A stretch of 64,000 nt of DNA. It comes from Polyangium mundeleinium. GTDB lineage: Bacteria; Myxococcota_A; Polyangia; Polyangiales; Polyangiaceae. Numbering within the stretch: position 1 is the stretch's first letter; each line of letters starts with the position of its first letter. The notes below the pieces were generated by a model, which searched no databases, was not told the DNA's origin, and worked only from the letters and a program-made list of their open reading frames with translations. The stretch is taken from the NCBI RefSeq assembly GCF_028369105.1, contig NZ_JAQNDO010000001.1, forward strand, positions 6,976,501 through 7,040,500. The letters run 5' to 3'. The translations under genes were made by a program, and so were the position numbers. Below, in pieces: positions 37,254 to 46,092 of the stretch.

Positions 37254-38651
37254 ATGCCCTCTGCTCTGCGCTGTACCGCGTTCCTGGCCCTCCTCGGGGC
37301 CTCCGCTGCCTGCACCCAGAACGGCGAATCCCAGCCCCCGAAGCCTGCCGCGACGCCTGCCGCGGAGGCCACGAGCGCCGCGGCTCCGGTCGTCTCGATC
37401 GCACCTGCCGCGAGCGCGGCGCCGGCGCCGACCACCGAAGCCCCGAAGACTGCGCCCGCCGATGCGACGGGCCTCCCCAAGGACCTCAACGTCCTCGTGG
37501 TCACGGTCGACAGCTTGCGGGCCGACATGCCCTGGCTCGGCTACCCGCGCGACATCGCGCCGGTGCTCACGAAGTTCGCGAAGAGCGCGGTCTCGTACTC
37601 GCGCTTCTACGCCATCTCCTCGTACACGGCGATGAGCCTTGGCGGCTTCCTCGCGGGCCGGTACCCGAGCGAGCTCGAGCGCAGCGGCTACTTCTTCGGC
37701 AACTACCCCGACAGCGTGCTCATGTTCCCCGAGCTCCTGCAGAAGGCCGGCGTGCGCACGTTGACCGCGCACGCGCACTTCTACTTCGACCAGAAGGCCG
37801 GCTTCCGGCAGGGATTTGATGTCTACGAGATCATCCCGGGCCTCTCGGTGGACAACACCACGGACAAGAACGTCACGAGCCCGCAGCACGTCGATCTCGC
37901 GAAGAAGATCCTCTCGGAGAAGGCGAACACGGGCGGCCGCTTCTTCGCCTGGTTCCACTTCCTCGACCCGCACGATCAGTACATGCCGCACGACGGCATC
38001 GGCCCGTACGGCAAGTCGACGCGCGACAAGTACGACGCCGAGGTCACGTTCACCGATCAGCACCTCGGCAAGCTCTTCGAGTTCGTCGATTCGCAGGAGT
38101 GGGGCAAGCGCACGGCGATCATCATCTCGAGTGATCACGGCGACGCGTTCGGCGAGCACGGCATGTACCGCCACGGCTTCGAGCTCTGGGACGTGCTCAC
38201 ACACGTGCCGCTCATCATCCGCGCCCCGGGCGTCGTGCCCCGCCAGATCGACGAGCCGCGCAGCGGCGTCGATCTCGCGCCCACGATCCTCGAGATGTTC
38301 GGCCAGCCCAAGGATCCGGCCATGCAGGGCACGAGCCTCGTGCCGGAGCTCTACGGCAAGGATCCCGAGAAGCGCGACGTGATCATGGACCTGCCGCGCA
38401 CGAGCGACAACGACCGCCGCAGGGCCTTCATGCGGGGCGACTTCAAGCTCATCGCCGAGGGCGACGACGCGGGCTACCGCTTCTTCAACGTGAAGGACGA
38501 TCCGGCCGAGAAGGTGGATCTCAAGAAGAAAAACGCGGACGAGTTCGAGAAGATCAAGGCCGCGTACAAGGAAAAGAGCGGCACGATCAAGGACGTCTGC
38601 CCGAAGATGCGCGAGAAGCTGAAGGGCAAGAACAAGAAGAAGCCCTGCTGA
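37254..38651 (+). CDS. Sulfatase/alkaline-phosphatase-superfamily lipoprotein with Thr at the nucleophile position
   Basis: The 465-residue protein has a lipobox (LLGASAAC), an Ala/Pro linker, then the sulfatase-like fold from about residue 78 (LNVLVVTVDSLRAD). Metal-site motifs SSDHGDAFGEHG and the C-terminal RAFMRGDFKLI match the family. At the formylglycine position, ten residues before GRYP, it has Thr (TAMSLGGFLAGRYP) instead of Cys or Ser of CxPxR. Thr is the nucleophile in phosphotransferases such as LtaS, so a phosphodiester or phosphoethanolamine substrate is more likely than a sulfate ester. Probably envelope-anchored. Confidence 0.85.
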   Translation: MPSALRCTAFLALLGASAACTQNGESQPPKPAATPAAEATSAAAPVVSIAPAASAAPAPTTEAPKTAPADATGLPKDLNVLVVTVDSLRADMPWLGYPRDIAPVLTKFAKSAVSYSRFYAISSYTAMSLGGFLAGRYPSELERSGYFFGNYPDSVLMFPELLQKAGVRTLTAHAHFYFDQKAGFRQGFDVYEIIPGLSVDNTTDKNVTSPQHVDLAKKILSEKANTGGRFFAWFHFLDPHDQYMPHDGIGPYGKSTRDKYDAEVTFTDQHLGKLFEFVDSQEWGKRTAIIISSDHGDAFGEHGMYRHGFELWDVLTHVPLIIRAPGVVPRQIDEPRSGVDLAPTILEMFGQPKDPAMQGTSLVPELYGKDPEKRDVIMDLPRTSDNDRRRAFMRGDFKLIAEGDDAGYRFFNVKDDPAEKVDLKKKNADEFEKIKAAYKEKSGTIKDVCPKMREKLKGKNKKKPC

Positions 38652-38670
38652 ACGAGGGGAGCGACGAGCC

Positions 38671-39183
38671 GTGGACAAACTCACGCGAGGCGCTTCGGGG
38701 CTCCGTCACCTGCGGTGGGCGCGGGAGATCTACGCGACGCTGGCCGCGCACGTGGAGCACGGCGCGCTCGAAGCAGAGGCGAAGAAAGCGCTGCGGAAGG
38801 AGCTCACGCGGCTCGACAACTGCATCCAGGAGCTCTCCGGCGCCGTGAAGGCGTACCGCGATTTCCTGGAGCGCGAGCGCGTGCGGTACCGCGGCGCGAT
38901 CCGCGCGGCGACGTTCAAGCAACACGCCTCCGACGGGGAACGCCTCGGGGAGGCGACGGCCGCGATGCAGCGGGAATCGCTGCCGCGCCAGCGCACGCTG
39001 AAGGCTGCGCTGGAGCTCGCGATCGCGGAGCTCCGCGCCCACCTGTCCGAGATGGACACGCGGATCGCGGGGATCGTGTCCGAGGTCTTCGTAGAGAACC
39101 TCTACCCGCCGCTCACGAAGGACCGATCCCGCGTCGCCGACGACGGCGACGACGATGACGACGCGGCCGGGCGCGACGACTGA
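38671..39183 (+). CDS. Helical hypothetical protein
   Basis: The GTG at 38671 is preceded by GAGGGGAG. The 170-residue product is largely helical with heptad-like spacing (ALRKELTRLDNCIQELSGAV, LELAIAELRAHLSEMDTRI) and ends in an acidic tail rich in Asp. No signal peptide or catalytic motif. It follows the sulfatase-like gene by 19 bp and converges on the helicase gene (10 bp gap). I do not recognise the family. Confidence 0.7.
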   Translation: MDKLTRGASGLRHLRWAREIYATLAAHVEHGALEAEAKKALRKELTRLDNCIQELSGAVKAYRDFLERERVRYRGAIRAATFKQHASDGERLGEATAAMQRESLPRQRTLKAALELAIAELRAHLSEMDTRIAGIVSEVFVENLYPPLTKDRSRVADDGDDDDDAAGRDD

Positions 39184-39193
39184 CGCAGACGGC

Positions 39194-41542
39194 TCAGTGA
39201 AAGATCGAGGCGAGCAGCCCCAGCGCCGCCTTCTTCCGGATCCCGTCTCCGCTCGTCGCGCCTACGCACATCGGGCACCCGGCCTGGCACGTGCACCGTG
39301 AGACGAGCTGCCGTGTCCGCGCCACGAGCTCGTGCGCCGACTCGCAGATCCGCTCCGCCAAACCCACGCCGCCGGGCACGTTGTCGAAGAGGAAGATCGT
39401 CGGATCGAACCCGGCGTGCGGGCCGCCCGACGCTTGCGGCGGCTGGTTCTCGTCGTCGCCGCCGTCGCCGAGCGTCTGCCCGAGGTCCCGCGGATCGCAC
39501 ATCAGCGCGAGCGTCGAGACCGTCTCCAGCGCGACCGCGATCCCGCGCATCCCCTCGATCGCGGCGGCGCGCCCGAGCCCGAGCTCCATGCACACCTCCT
39601 CCGGCACCGTCAGCCAGAAGCTCGTCGTGTGCATCTGCATGTCCGGCAGCCGCACGTCGCCGTAGCCCGTGTTCTCGTGCGTGTGGAACTTGATCTTCTT
39701 GTACCCGACGATCTTCTCCACGACGCTCACCTCGCCCCAGCCAGACATCGCCCGGCCAAGCGGCGCGCGCGCGCTCTCCTCGATGACGGCCACCTTTCGT
39801 TTCGTCATCGCGGTCGTGAAGTAGTCGGGCTCGACCTTCGTGACGAACGCCTTGTGGTTCTCGTAGTCGAGCTTCTCCACTTGGTACTGCTCGCCGTCGT
39901 GCTGGTAGATCGCCTGCTCATGCAACATCGTGTGCGTCGAGCGGAAGTCGAGCTCGGCGAGGACCTTGCCCTGGGCACGATCGATGATGACGAAGTTGTC
40001 CCAGCCCACGGTCCGTAGGCTCACGTGGTTCGCCGGGTACGCGTCCGTCGACCAGTGGAACCGATCCTCGGACTCGTGCACCACGCCGTGCCCGGCGAGG
40101 AAACGCAGCGCTGCCTCGGTGTTCTCGGGATCCATGCCGCGGTAGTCCTCGCCGCGCAAAAACGGCATCTCGAACGCCGCGCACTTGAGGTGCTGGATCA
40201 GGATCTCGGTGTTGTCCGGATCGATCCGCGCCTGCTCGATCTCGCCCCGCAGGAGGTACTCGGGGTTCGTCGCGAGGTACTGATCGAGCGCGTTCGAGTT
40301 CGCGACCATCACCGCGATGCTCGTGCCGCCGCGCCTCCCTGCGCGGCCGAAGCGCTGCCACGTCGCCGCGATGCTGCCCGGATAACCCGCGCAGACGACC
40401 GCGTCGAGCTCGCCGATGTCGATCCCGAGCTCCAGCGCATTTGTGGCCACGACGCAGAGGATTTCTCCCTCTCGTAAGCCGTGCTCCACACGCCGCCGTG
40501 TCTCCGGCAGATAACCGCCGCGGTACGCCATGATCGCGTCAGGCCCGACCTCGTCGCCCACGCGATCACGTAGGTACTTCAGCATGATCTCCACGGAGTT
40601 CCGCGACTGCCCGAACACGATCGTCGGCACGCGCGCCCGGATGAGATCCACCGCGAGGCGCACCGACGCCTTCAGCGTGCTCGCGCGCACGCCGAGCTCG
40701 GCGTTCACGACGGGCGGGTTGTAGACGAAGAGCCGCCGCGCCCCCCGCGGCGCGCCCGATGCGCCGACCACGCGGATCCGATCCTCCGGCACCCCGAGCA
40801 GCCGCGACGCGTGCTCGCCCGGGTTCCCGATCGTCGCCGTCGCGCACAGGAAGATCGGATCCGACCCGTGGAACTGCGCCACACGCCGCACGCGCGCGAG
40901 CACGTGCGCCACGTGCGATCCGAAGACCCCGCGGTACGTATGCAGCTCGTCGAGCACCACGTACTTGAGCCGCTGGAACGTCCGCGCCCAGTGCGCGTGA
41001 TGCGGCAGGATCCCCGCGTGCAGCATGTCGGGGTTCGTCATGACGATCGGGCTCCGCTCACGGGCCGCGCGCCGCGCGTCGCCGGGCGTGTCCCCGTCGT
41101 AGACGATGGCCGGGATGGTGAGCCCCGCGTCGCGGATGAGCTTCTGCACCCCGGCTTCCTGGTCCCGGGAGAGCGCCTTCGTCGGGTAGAGGTAGATCGC
41201 GCTCGCGTCGGGATCGGCCATGAGCGCCGAGAGCACGGGCAGGTGGAAGCACATGCTCTTGCCGCTCGCGGTCGGCGTCGCGACCACCACGTGCTTGCGC
41301 TCCCGCGCGGCCACGAGCGCCTCGGCCTGGTGCGCGTAGAGCCGCGTGATCCCGCGGGACGCGAGGGCGCGGCGCAACGCGTCGGGCAGATCGGCGGGGA
41401 TCTCGCGGTAGTCGCCTTCGGACGCGGGCAGGGCCCGATCGGCGGTCAGGCAAGGGCGCACGTACCCGGAGGCGAGCCAGCCTTCGATCACGGCATCGAC
41501 GCCCACGGGCTGCTTCCACGGCGGCAGCGGCATGGCGCGCAT
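39194..41542 (-). CDS. MrfA/YprA-like DEAD/DEAH helicase with DUF1998 domain
   Basis: This ~782-residue superfamily 2 helicase shows Walker A TPTASGKS, DELH (VVLDELHTYRG), motif III SAT-like CATATIG, and motif VI QRFGRAGRRG. The C-terminal DUF1998 region carries the four cysteines CTCQAGCPMC, the metal site of the MrfA family. MrfA in Bacillus takes part in repair of mitomycin-type DNA damage; a repair role here is inferred from family. The start is ATG 41542 or 41533; an earlier frame extension has no support. Confidence 0.9.
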   Translation of the reverse strand: MRAMPLPPWKQPVGVDAVIEGWLASGYVRPCLTADRALPASEGDYREIPADLPDALRRALASRGITRLYAHQAEALVAARERKHVVVATPTASGKSMCFHLPVLSALMADPDASAIYLYPTKALSRDQEAGVQKLIRDAGLTIPAIVYDGDTPGDARRAARERSPIVMTNPDMLHAGILPHHAHWARTFQRLKYVVLDELHTYRGVFGSHVAHVLARVRRVAQFHGSDPIFLCATATIGNPGEHASRLLGVPEDRIRVVGASGAPRGARRLFVYNPPVVNAELGVRASTLKASVRLAVDLIRARVPTIVFGQSRNSVEIMLKYLRDRVGDEVGPDAIMAYRGGYLPETRRRVEHGLREGEILCVVATNALELGIDIGELDAVVCAGYPGSIAATWQRFGRAGRRGGTSIAVMVANSNALDQYLATNPEYLLRGEIEQARIDPDNTEILIQHLKCAAFEMPFLRGEDYRGMDPENTEAALRFLAGHGVVHESEDRFHWSTDAYPANHVSLRTVGWDNFVIIDRAQGKVLAELDFRSTHTMLHEQAIYQHDGEQYQVEKLDYENHKAFVTKVEPDYFTTAMTKRKVAVIEESARAPLGRAMSGWGEVSVVEKIVGYKKIKFHTHENTGYGDVRLPDMQMHTTSFWLTVPEEVCMELGLGRAAAIEGMRGIAVALETVSTLALMCDPRDLGQTLGDGGDDENQPPQASGGPHAGFDPTIFLFDNVPGGVGLAERICESAHELVARTRQLVSRCTCQAGCPMCVGATSGDGIRKKAALGLLASIFH

Positions 41543-41634
41543 ACTAAACGGATGTACCGCAGTGCGCCACCACGCCCCGGGGAACAAGGAGCCACGCTGG
41601 GCCGCTTTGCAGGTCCGTGGCCCATCGCGTACAC

Positions 41635-42297
41635 ATGGTCGACCCCATGACCGGACAAGACGCCGAGGAGAAGCGCGCGGAGGCGCCCCCGGACGACACC
41701 TACCGCCCCTCCATGCTCTTCCTCGCCGTGATCACGGTCGTGTCCGCCGCGGCCGATCTGGCCTCGAAGGGCTGGGCGAAGGCTGCGTTGTCCGGGGCAG
41801 ACAAGGGTCGCCCGAAGAGCATCGAGGTGATCAAGGATCACTTCGACTTCATCTACACGCTGAACCCGGGCGGGGCCTGGAGCTTCCTCCGCAGCTTGCC
41901 CGAGAACCTCCGGCGCCCGTTTTTCCTCTTCGTCTCCTCGGCCGCCGTCGTCTTCATCGTCTCGGTCTATCGCCGCATCCACCGCGATCAGTGGGCCATG
42001 CGCTGGGGCCTGCCCCTCGCGCTCGGCGGCGCGGTCGGCAACCTCGTCGACCGCATCCGCTACGGCTCGGTCATCGACTTCATCGACTTCTACGTCATCC
42101 GGAACGGCCGCGAGATCCACTGGCCGACCTTCAACGTCGCCGACATCGCCATCGTCGCCGGCGTCCTGCTCATGGCCCTCGATACGTTCCTGTCGCGCAA
42201 GACGCGCGGGGGATTCGGCGAGCCTGTGCCGCCAGCCGAGCCCTTGACCGCGAGCCCCGCGCCGCCGGCGCCTCTGCCTCCGCCGGGAGAGGCGTGA
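41635..42297 (+). CDS. lspA: Signal peptidase II (lipoprotein signal peptidase), first copy
   Basis: LspA cleaves diacylated prolipoproteins in the inner membrane. The catalytic Asp pair is present in GNLVDRIRYG and FNVADIAIVAG, with NPGGAWSFL and four hydrophobic segments. It has an N-terminal charged extension and a Pro/Ala-rich C-terminal tail, making it longer (220 residues) than E. coli LspA (164). The start is ATG 41635; GTG 41617 is possible. It is followed by a second lspA and by lgt on the same strand. Confidence 0.92.
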   Translation: MVDPMTGQDAEEKRAEAPPDDTYRPSMLFLAVITVVSAAADLASKGWAKAALSGADKGRPKSIEVIKDHFDFIYTLNPGGAWSFLRSLPENLRRPFFLFVSSAAVVFIVSVYRRIHRDQWAMRWGLPLALGGAVGNLVDRIRYGSVIDFIDFYVIRNGREIHWPTFNVADIAIVAGVLLMALDTFLSRKTRGGFGEPVPPAEPLTASPAPPAPLPPPGEA

Positions 42298-42394
42298 GGC
42301 AATTCGACACTGGACAGCCGCCACGCCTCGGGGTACCGCCGAACACGCTACCGAAAGATCCGGCGCGCCTTGGGGGCGCACCATCGCGAAGACC

Positions 42395-43084
42395 ATGACG
42401 GAAGAGAAATCCGAGGAGCAAGAGGCCGCCCAAACGGCGGGCGAGGGGTCGAACGAGCCGAGCGCGGAGGCCCCGGAGACCGGGGCGGGCGAGGCCCCGA
42501 AGGCCGCGCCGCCGTACCGCGCCTCGTACGTCTTCCTCGGCGTGGTCGCGATCGTCACCCTGGCGCTCGATCTCGGCAGCAAGTGGTGGGCGGTCCAGAA
42601 CCTCGACAAGCCGTTCGCCCGCGTCGACCTCATCAAGGGCTACCTCGCGCTCGCGCTCGCGCACAACCGCGGCGGCGCCTGGGGCCTGCTCCAGAACGAG
42701 AGCGAGAACGTGCGCAGGCCGTTCTTCGTGCTCGTGTCGATCGTGGCGATCGCGTTCATCGTCTCGCTCTACCGCAAGCTCGCCCCGAACCAGACGGCGC
42801 TCCGGTGGGGCCTACCCCTCGTGCTCGGCGGCGCGCTCGGCAACCTCGTCGACCGCATCCGCTACGGGCACGTCATCGACTTCATCGACATGTACATCGG
42901 CAACGGCACGGGCCTCGACAAGCTGGTCGAGAAGATCTCAGGGCCGATGCGTGAGTACCACTGGCCCACGTACAACATCGCGGACATCGCGATCGTGGCC
43001 GGCGTCATCCTGATGGGCGTCGACATGTTCACGTCGCGCAAGAAGAGCGCGCCGCCGAAGAAGGCCGAAGAAGCCTCTTCCTGA
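42395..43084 (+). CDS. lspA: Signal peptidase II, second copy
   Basis: The 229-residue protein is a paralogue of the preceding gene: GNLVDRIRYG and YNIADIAIVAG keep both catalytic Asp residues, and AHNRGGAWGLL aligns with NPGGAWSFL. It has a longer acidic N-terminus and an insert (about 20 residues, GNGTGLDKLVEK) before the second catalytic motif. ATG 42395. The spacing to lgt is 7 bp with an AAGGAG ribosome site, so translation is probably coupled. Myxobacteria are known to carry several lspA paralogues, some linked to resistance to LspA inhibitors. Confidence 0.93.
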   Translation: MTEEKSEEQEAAQTAGEGSNEPSAEAPETGAGEAPKAAPPYRASYVFLGVVAIVTLALDLGSKWWAVQNLDKPFARVDLIKGYLALALAHNRGGAWGLLQNESENVRRPFFVLVSIVAIAFIVSLYRKLAPNQTALRWGLPLVLGGALGNLVDRIRYGHVIDFIDMYIGNGTGLDKLVEKISGPMREYHWPTYNIADIAIVAGVILMGVDMFTSRKKSAPPKKAEEASS

Positions 43085-43091
43085 AGGAGCC

Positions 43092-44120
43092 ATGCGACCC
43101 GAGCTCTTCCGCGTCTTTTACCTCGACATCGGGTTCCCGGCCTATTTCGGCCTGCTCCTCACGGGCTTCCTCTTCGCCACGGCCCTCGGATCCATGTGGG
43201 CGCGGCGAATCGGGCAGGATCCCGATGTCATCGTCGATCTCGGGCTCGCGTGTCTGCTCATGGGCGTCGTCGGCGGGCGCCTGCTCCACGTCATCGCGGA
43301 CGGCTACTTCTGGGACTACGTGCACCTCTGCACGGACCCCACGAAGGTCGACTGGCCCTACAACGAGGCGCAGTGCGCGCAGCTCGTCCCGCGCGGCTCG
43401 GGGCTCAACCTCTTCGGCTGGTACCCCTTCGGCGAGGAAGAACGCGTCGCGCGTGGCGTTTGGGACGCGACACGCGGGGTCTGCCATCCGCCGGCGCGCG
43501 ACTGCTTCGCGTGGGCGAAGTTCTGGCAGGGCGGGCTCGCGTATTACGGCGGGTTCATCGGCTCGTCGCTCATGGCGGTCTACCTGCTCAAGCGGGATCG
43601 GTTTCCCTTCTGGAAAGCCGCGGACATGGCCGGATTCGCCGTGCCGCTCGGGCTCGGGTTCGGGCGCATGGGCTGTCTGCTCGCAGGCTGCTGCTTCGGC
43701 GTCCGCACGGACGGTCCGCTCGGGCTCGCGTTCCCCGCGAACAGCCCGGCGAGCGAGGCGCAGTGGAAGCTCCACGAGCTGCCCGGCCTGAACCACGTCT
43801 CGCACCCCGTGCACCCGACGCAGATCTACGAGTCGGCCGTCTCGTTCGCGATCGCGGCCTTCTGCCTGCTCTACGTCCACGGTAGGAAGCGCTACGACGG
43901 CCAGGTCTTCGTCGCGTTCCTCGCGCTCTACGCCGTCGGCCGGTTCGTGCTCGAATTCTGGCGCGCCGACGATCGCGGCGGCCTCTTCAGCCTCTCGACC
44001 TCCCAGCTCATCGGCCTCGCGATCTGCGGGCTCGCCTTCGCCCTCCACAAGCAGCGCACCCGCGCCTCCTCGGCCACGCCGCCGGCTCCCCCGCCCACAA
44101 ACGCCGCGACGGCGAGCTGA
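43092..44120 (+). CDS. lgt: Prolipoprotein diacylglyceryl transferase
   Basis: Lgt transfers diacylglycerol from phosphatidylglycerol to the lipobox Cys, the step before LspA. The 342-residue multi-pass protein has GGRLLHVIAD, FWQGGLAYYGGFIG, the signature GLGFGRMGCLLAGCCFG with the essential Arg, HPTQIYES, and GRFVLEFWRADD with the second essential Arg. The position of E. coli His103 is Tyr here (AYYGG), a change I believe is common outside enterics. An extra ~60-residue loop with several Cys lies between segments 2 and 3. ATG 43092 with AAGGAG. Confidence 0.93.
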   Translation: MRPELFRVFYLDIGFPAYFGLLLTGFLFATALGSMWARRIGQDPDVIVDLGLACLLMGVVGGRLLHVIADGYFWDYVHLCTDPTKVDWPYNEAQCAQLVPRGSGLNLFGWYPFGEEERVARGVWDATRGVCHPPARDCFAWAKFWQGGLAYYGGFIGSSLMAVYLLKRDRFPFWKAADMAGFAVPLGLGFGRMGCLLAGCCFGVRTDGPLGLAFPANSPASEAQWKLHELPGLNHVSHPVHPTQIYESAVSFAIAAFCLLYVHGRKRYDGQVFVAFLALYAVGRFVLEFWRADDRGGLFSLSTSQLIGLAICGLAFALHKQRTRASSATPPAPPPTNAATAS

Positions 44121-44193
44121 TCGTCCGCGCTGGATTCGAGCGCCCACCCCGGGAGGCATTTTGCCGGACCCAGGAAGCGCTTATCCTTGCGCC

Positions 44194-45033
44194 ATGACGA
44201 AATCCTCTTCGCTTTCCCTCGTTCTCCGTGGCTCCGTATTCACGAGCCTCGTGTGCGTCGCGGCAGCGTGCGGGTCCGCGGAGACCGACCTCGACCCGCG
44301 GCCTCCGTGCACCGGCCCCGGCTGCGTCAACCCGAGCGGCGGCGTAATCCCGAGCGGCGGCGGAGGTGGCGCAGGCGGGCAGGGCGGCGAGGGCGGAACA
44401 CTCTCGAACGACGTCACGGGCAACGTGGGCGTGCTGAACGAGCCGGGCTTCGCGCAAATCGGCCCCTACGCCGGCGCCGCGACGATCTTCGCCACATCGA
44501 GCACAGGCATGCCCCTCGAGGCGCCCTACGGGGACATGGTCACGAGCTTCAGCCTGCCCTCCGTGATCAGCGGCACGCCCTGGATCTTCGTGCGCGATGA
44601 GACGCTCGGGGCCACCGGCATCCTGTCCACGCACTCGGCCGTGCGCGTGCCCTCCTCGGGCTCCGTGACCTTGCCCGTCGTCGATCGCAACGTGCTCACG
44701 TCGATCGCGGCAACCTTGCCCGCGCCAATCGTCATCGACACGGCGCGCGCGCACCTCATCATCAAGGTTTCACGCAACAACCAGCCGCTCTCCGGCGTCG
44801 CACTCACGACGTCGCTGCCAGGCGCAGAGGTCGTCTACGACACGGGCGTGGGGCTCTACTCGAACTCGACGAACCTCACCGGCCCAGCCGGCGTGATCCT
44901 CGTCCTCGACGTCGATGCGCCCCAGACGGCCGAGCAACGCACGTTGACGCTGACGGACGCGAACCAGCAAGGCTTCATGATCCAGCTTCCGATCCAGGCA
45001 GGCGCGGCGACAGTCGCAGGGTTCGCGCTGTAG
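44194..45033 (+). CDS. Lipoprotein with Gly-rich linker
   Basis: From ATG 44194 the 279-residue product has a lipobox (TSLVCVAAAC), a Gly/Pro-rich linker (SGGGGGAGGQGGEGG), and a mature domain of about 200 residues with beta-rich pattern (VRVPSSGSVTLPVV, AHLIIKVSRNNQPLSGVALT), perhaps immunoglobulin-like as in carboxypeptidase-regulatory domains. It follows the lgt gene by 73 bp on the same strand. Function unknown. Confidence 0.8.
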   Translation: MTKSSSLSLVLRGSVFTSLVCVAAACGSAETDLDPRPPCTGPGCVNPSGGVIPSGGGGGAGGQGGEGGTLSNDVTGNVGVLNEPGFAQIGPYAGAATIFATSSTGMPLEAPYGDMVTSFSLPSVISGTPWIFVRDETLGATGILSTHSAVRVPSSGSVTLPVVDRNVLTSIAATLPAPIVIDTARAHLIIKVSRNNQPLSGVALTTSLPGAEVVYDTGVGLYSNSTNLTGPAGVILVLDVDAPQTAEQRTLTLTDANQQGFMIQLPIQAGAATVAGFAL

Positions 45034-45081
45034 CCGCGTTCTTGACGGGATCGGAGCCATCCCCGAAAGTACGCGCCCCAA

Positions 45082-45762
45082 ATGAAAGCGACGAAGGGCA
45101 AGGCGCGGCCAGCAGAGGACGTCATCCCCGAGGAGGCGCCCGCAAAACCGGCCGAGGAGACGCCCGAGGAGAGCGCAGCCGCTCCGCCAGGAGAAGCCGC
45201 CGCCGACATCGCGCCCGTGGTCAGCGGCAACCTGAAGCGCCTGCGCACCGAGCGTGGTCTCTCCCTGGAGAAGCTCGCGCGCGCCTCAGGCGTGAGCCGC
45301 GCCATGCTCGGGCAGATCGAGCTCGGCCAGAGCACGCCAACGATCAGCGTGCTCTGGAAGATCGCACGCGCACTCGACGTGCCCTTCTCCGCGCTCATCA
45401 ACCCCGAATCCGGCCCCGGCGCGATGGTCCTGCCCGCCGCACGCGCCCGCGTGTTACGCAGCGTCGACGGCTCCTTCCAATCCCGCGCACTCTTCCCCAT
45501 GGACCGGCCGCGCAGCGTGGAGTTCTACGAGCTGCGTCTCGCCCCCCACGCCGAAGAGCGCGCCGACCCGCACCCACCAGGGACCGTCGAAAACCTCGTA
45601 GTAAACGCAGGCCGCTGCGAGATGACCATCGGCGCAGAAAAACGAATGCTCGGCACAGGCGACGCCATCGTCTTCGAAGCCGACGTGCCGCACGTGTACC
45701 GAAACCCCGACGCAAGCGACACGATCATGTACCTCGTCATGACGTACGCGCAGAGGCTCTAG
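45082..45762 (+). CDS. XRE-family regulator with C-terminal cupin domain
   Basis: Residues 1-45 form an Ala/Glu/Pro-rich lead. The helix-turn-helix follows (LKRLRTERGLSLEKLARASG, SRAMLGQIELGQSTPTISVL), then a cupin domain (about residues 120-226) with LRLAPHAEERADPH and the second motif GDAIVFEADVPHVY. This architecture is common in small regulators that sense a metabolite through the cupin barrel and bind DNA as dimers. Its target is not evident. Hairpin module copy C begins 20 nt after its stop. Confidence 0.9.
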   Translation: MKATKGKARPAEDVIPEEAPAKPAEETPEESAAAPPGEAAADIAPVVSGNLKRLRTERGLSLEKLARASGVSRAMLGQIELGQSTPTISVLWKIARALDVPFSALINPESGPGAMVLPAARARVLRSVDGSFQSRALFPMDRPRSVEFYELRLAPHAEERADPHPPGTVENLVVNAGRCEMTIGAEKRMLGTGDAIVFEADVPHVYRNPDASDTIMYLVMTYAQRL

Positions 45763-45780
45763 CTAGGGGGCTGGCTGTTC

Positions 45781-46083
45781 GCCGGGGTTTCACCCCGGGC
45801 CCGACCAGGGGTTGTCCACCCCTGGACCCGGACCAGGCACAGCCTGGACTGGGGGTTGAAAAACTGCGCTCCGCGCAGTTTTTCAAACAGGCCGACGAAG
45901 AAGCCGGGTCGCCAGCCGAACCAGCAGCGCGGCGGTCTTGGTCGGCAACGCCGCTGCTGGTCTTGACCGGGCCTGTTCGATGAGCTGCGCGGAGCGCAGT
46001 TCATCGAGCTTGGGTCCAGCCCCTGGCTGGTCCGGGTCGAGGGGCGGACAGCCCCTCGTCGGGGTCCGGGGTGAAACCCCGGC
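45781..46083. repeat. Composite hairpin repeat, copy C: inverted pair between convergent genes
   Basis: Left module: H1 45782-45798, H2 45805-45825, H3 45833-45847 (CCAGGC/GCCTGG, loop ACA) and H4 45856-45886 (14-bp stem, loop TCC). Right module: H4' 45977-46007 (14-bp stem with one G-T wobble, loop GGA), H3' 46016-46030 (CCAGCC/GGCTGG), H2' 46039-46057 (GAGGGGC/GCCCCTC) and H1' 46066-46082, an exact reverse complement of H1. It lies between the XRE-cupin gene (ends 45762) and folD (ends 46093 from the other side), so both transcripts meet H1 first. Confidence 0.9.
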
Positions 46084-46092
46084 GCTATGCCC

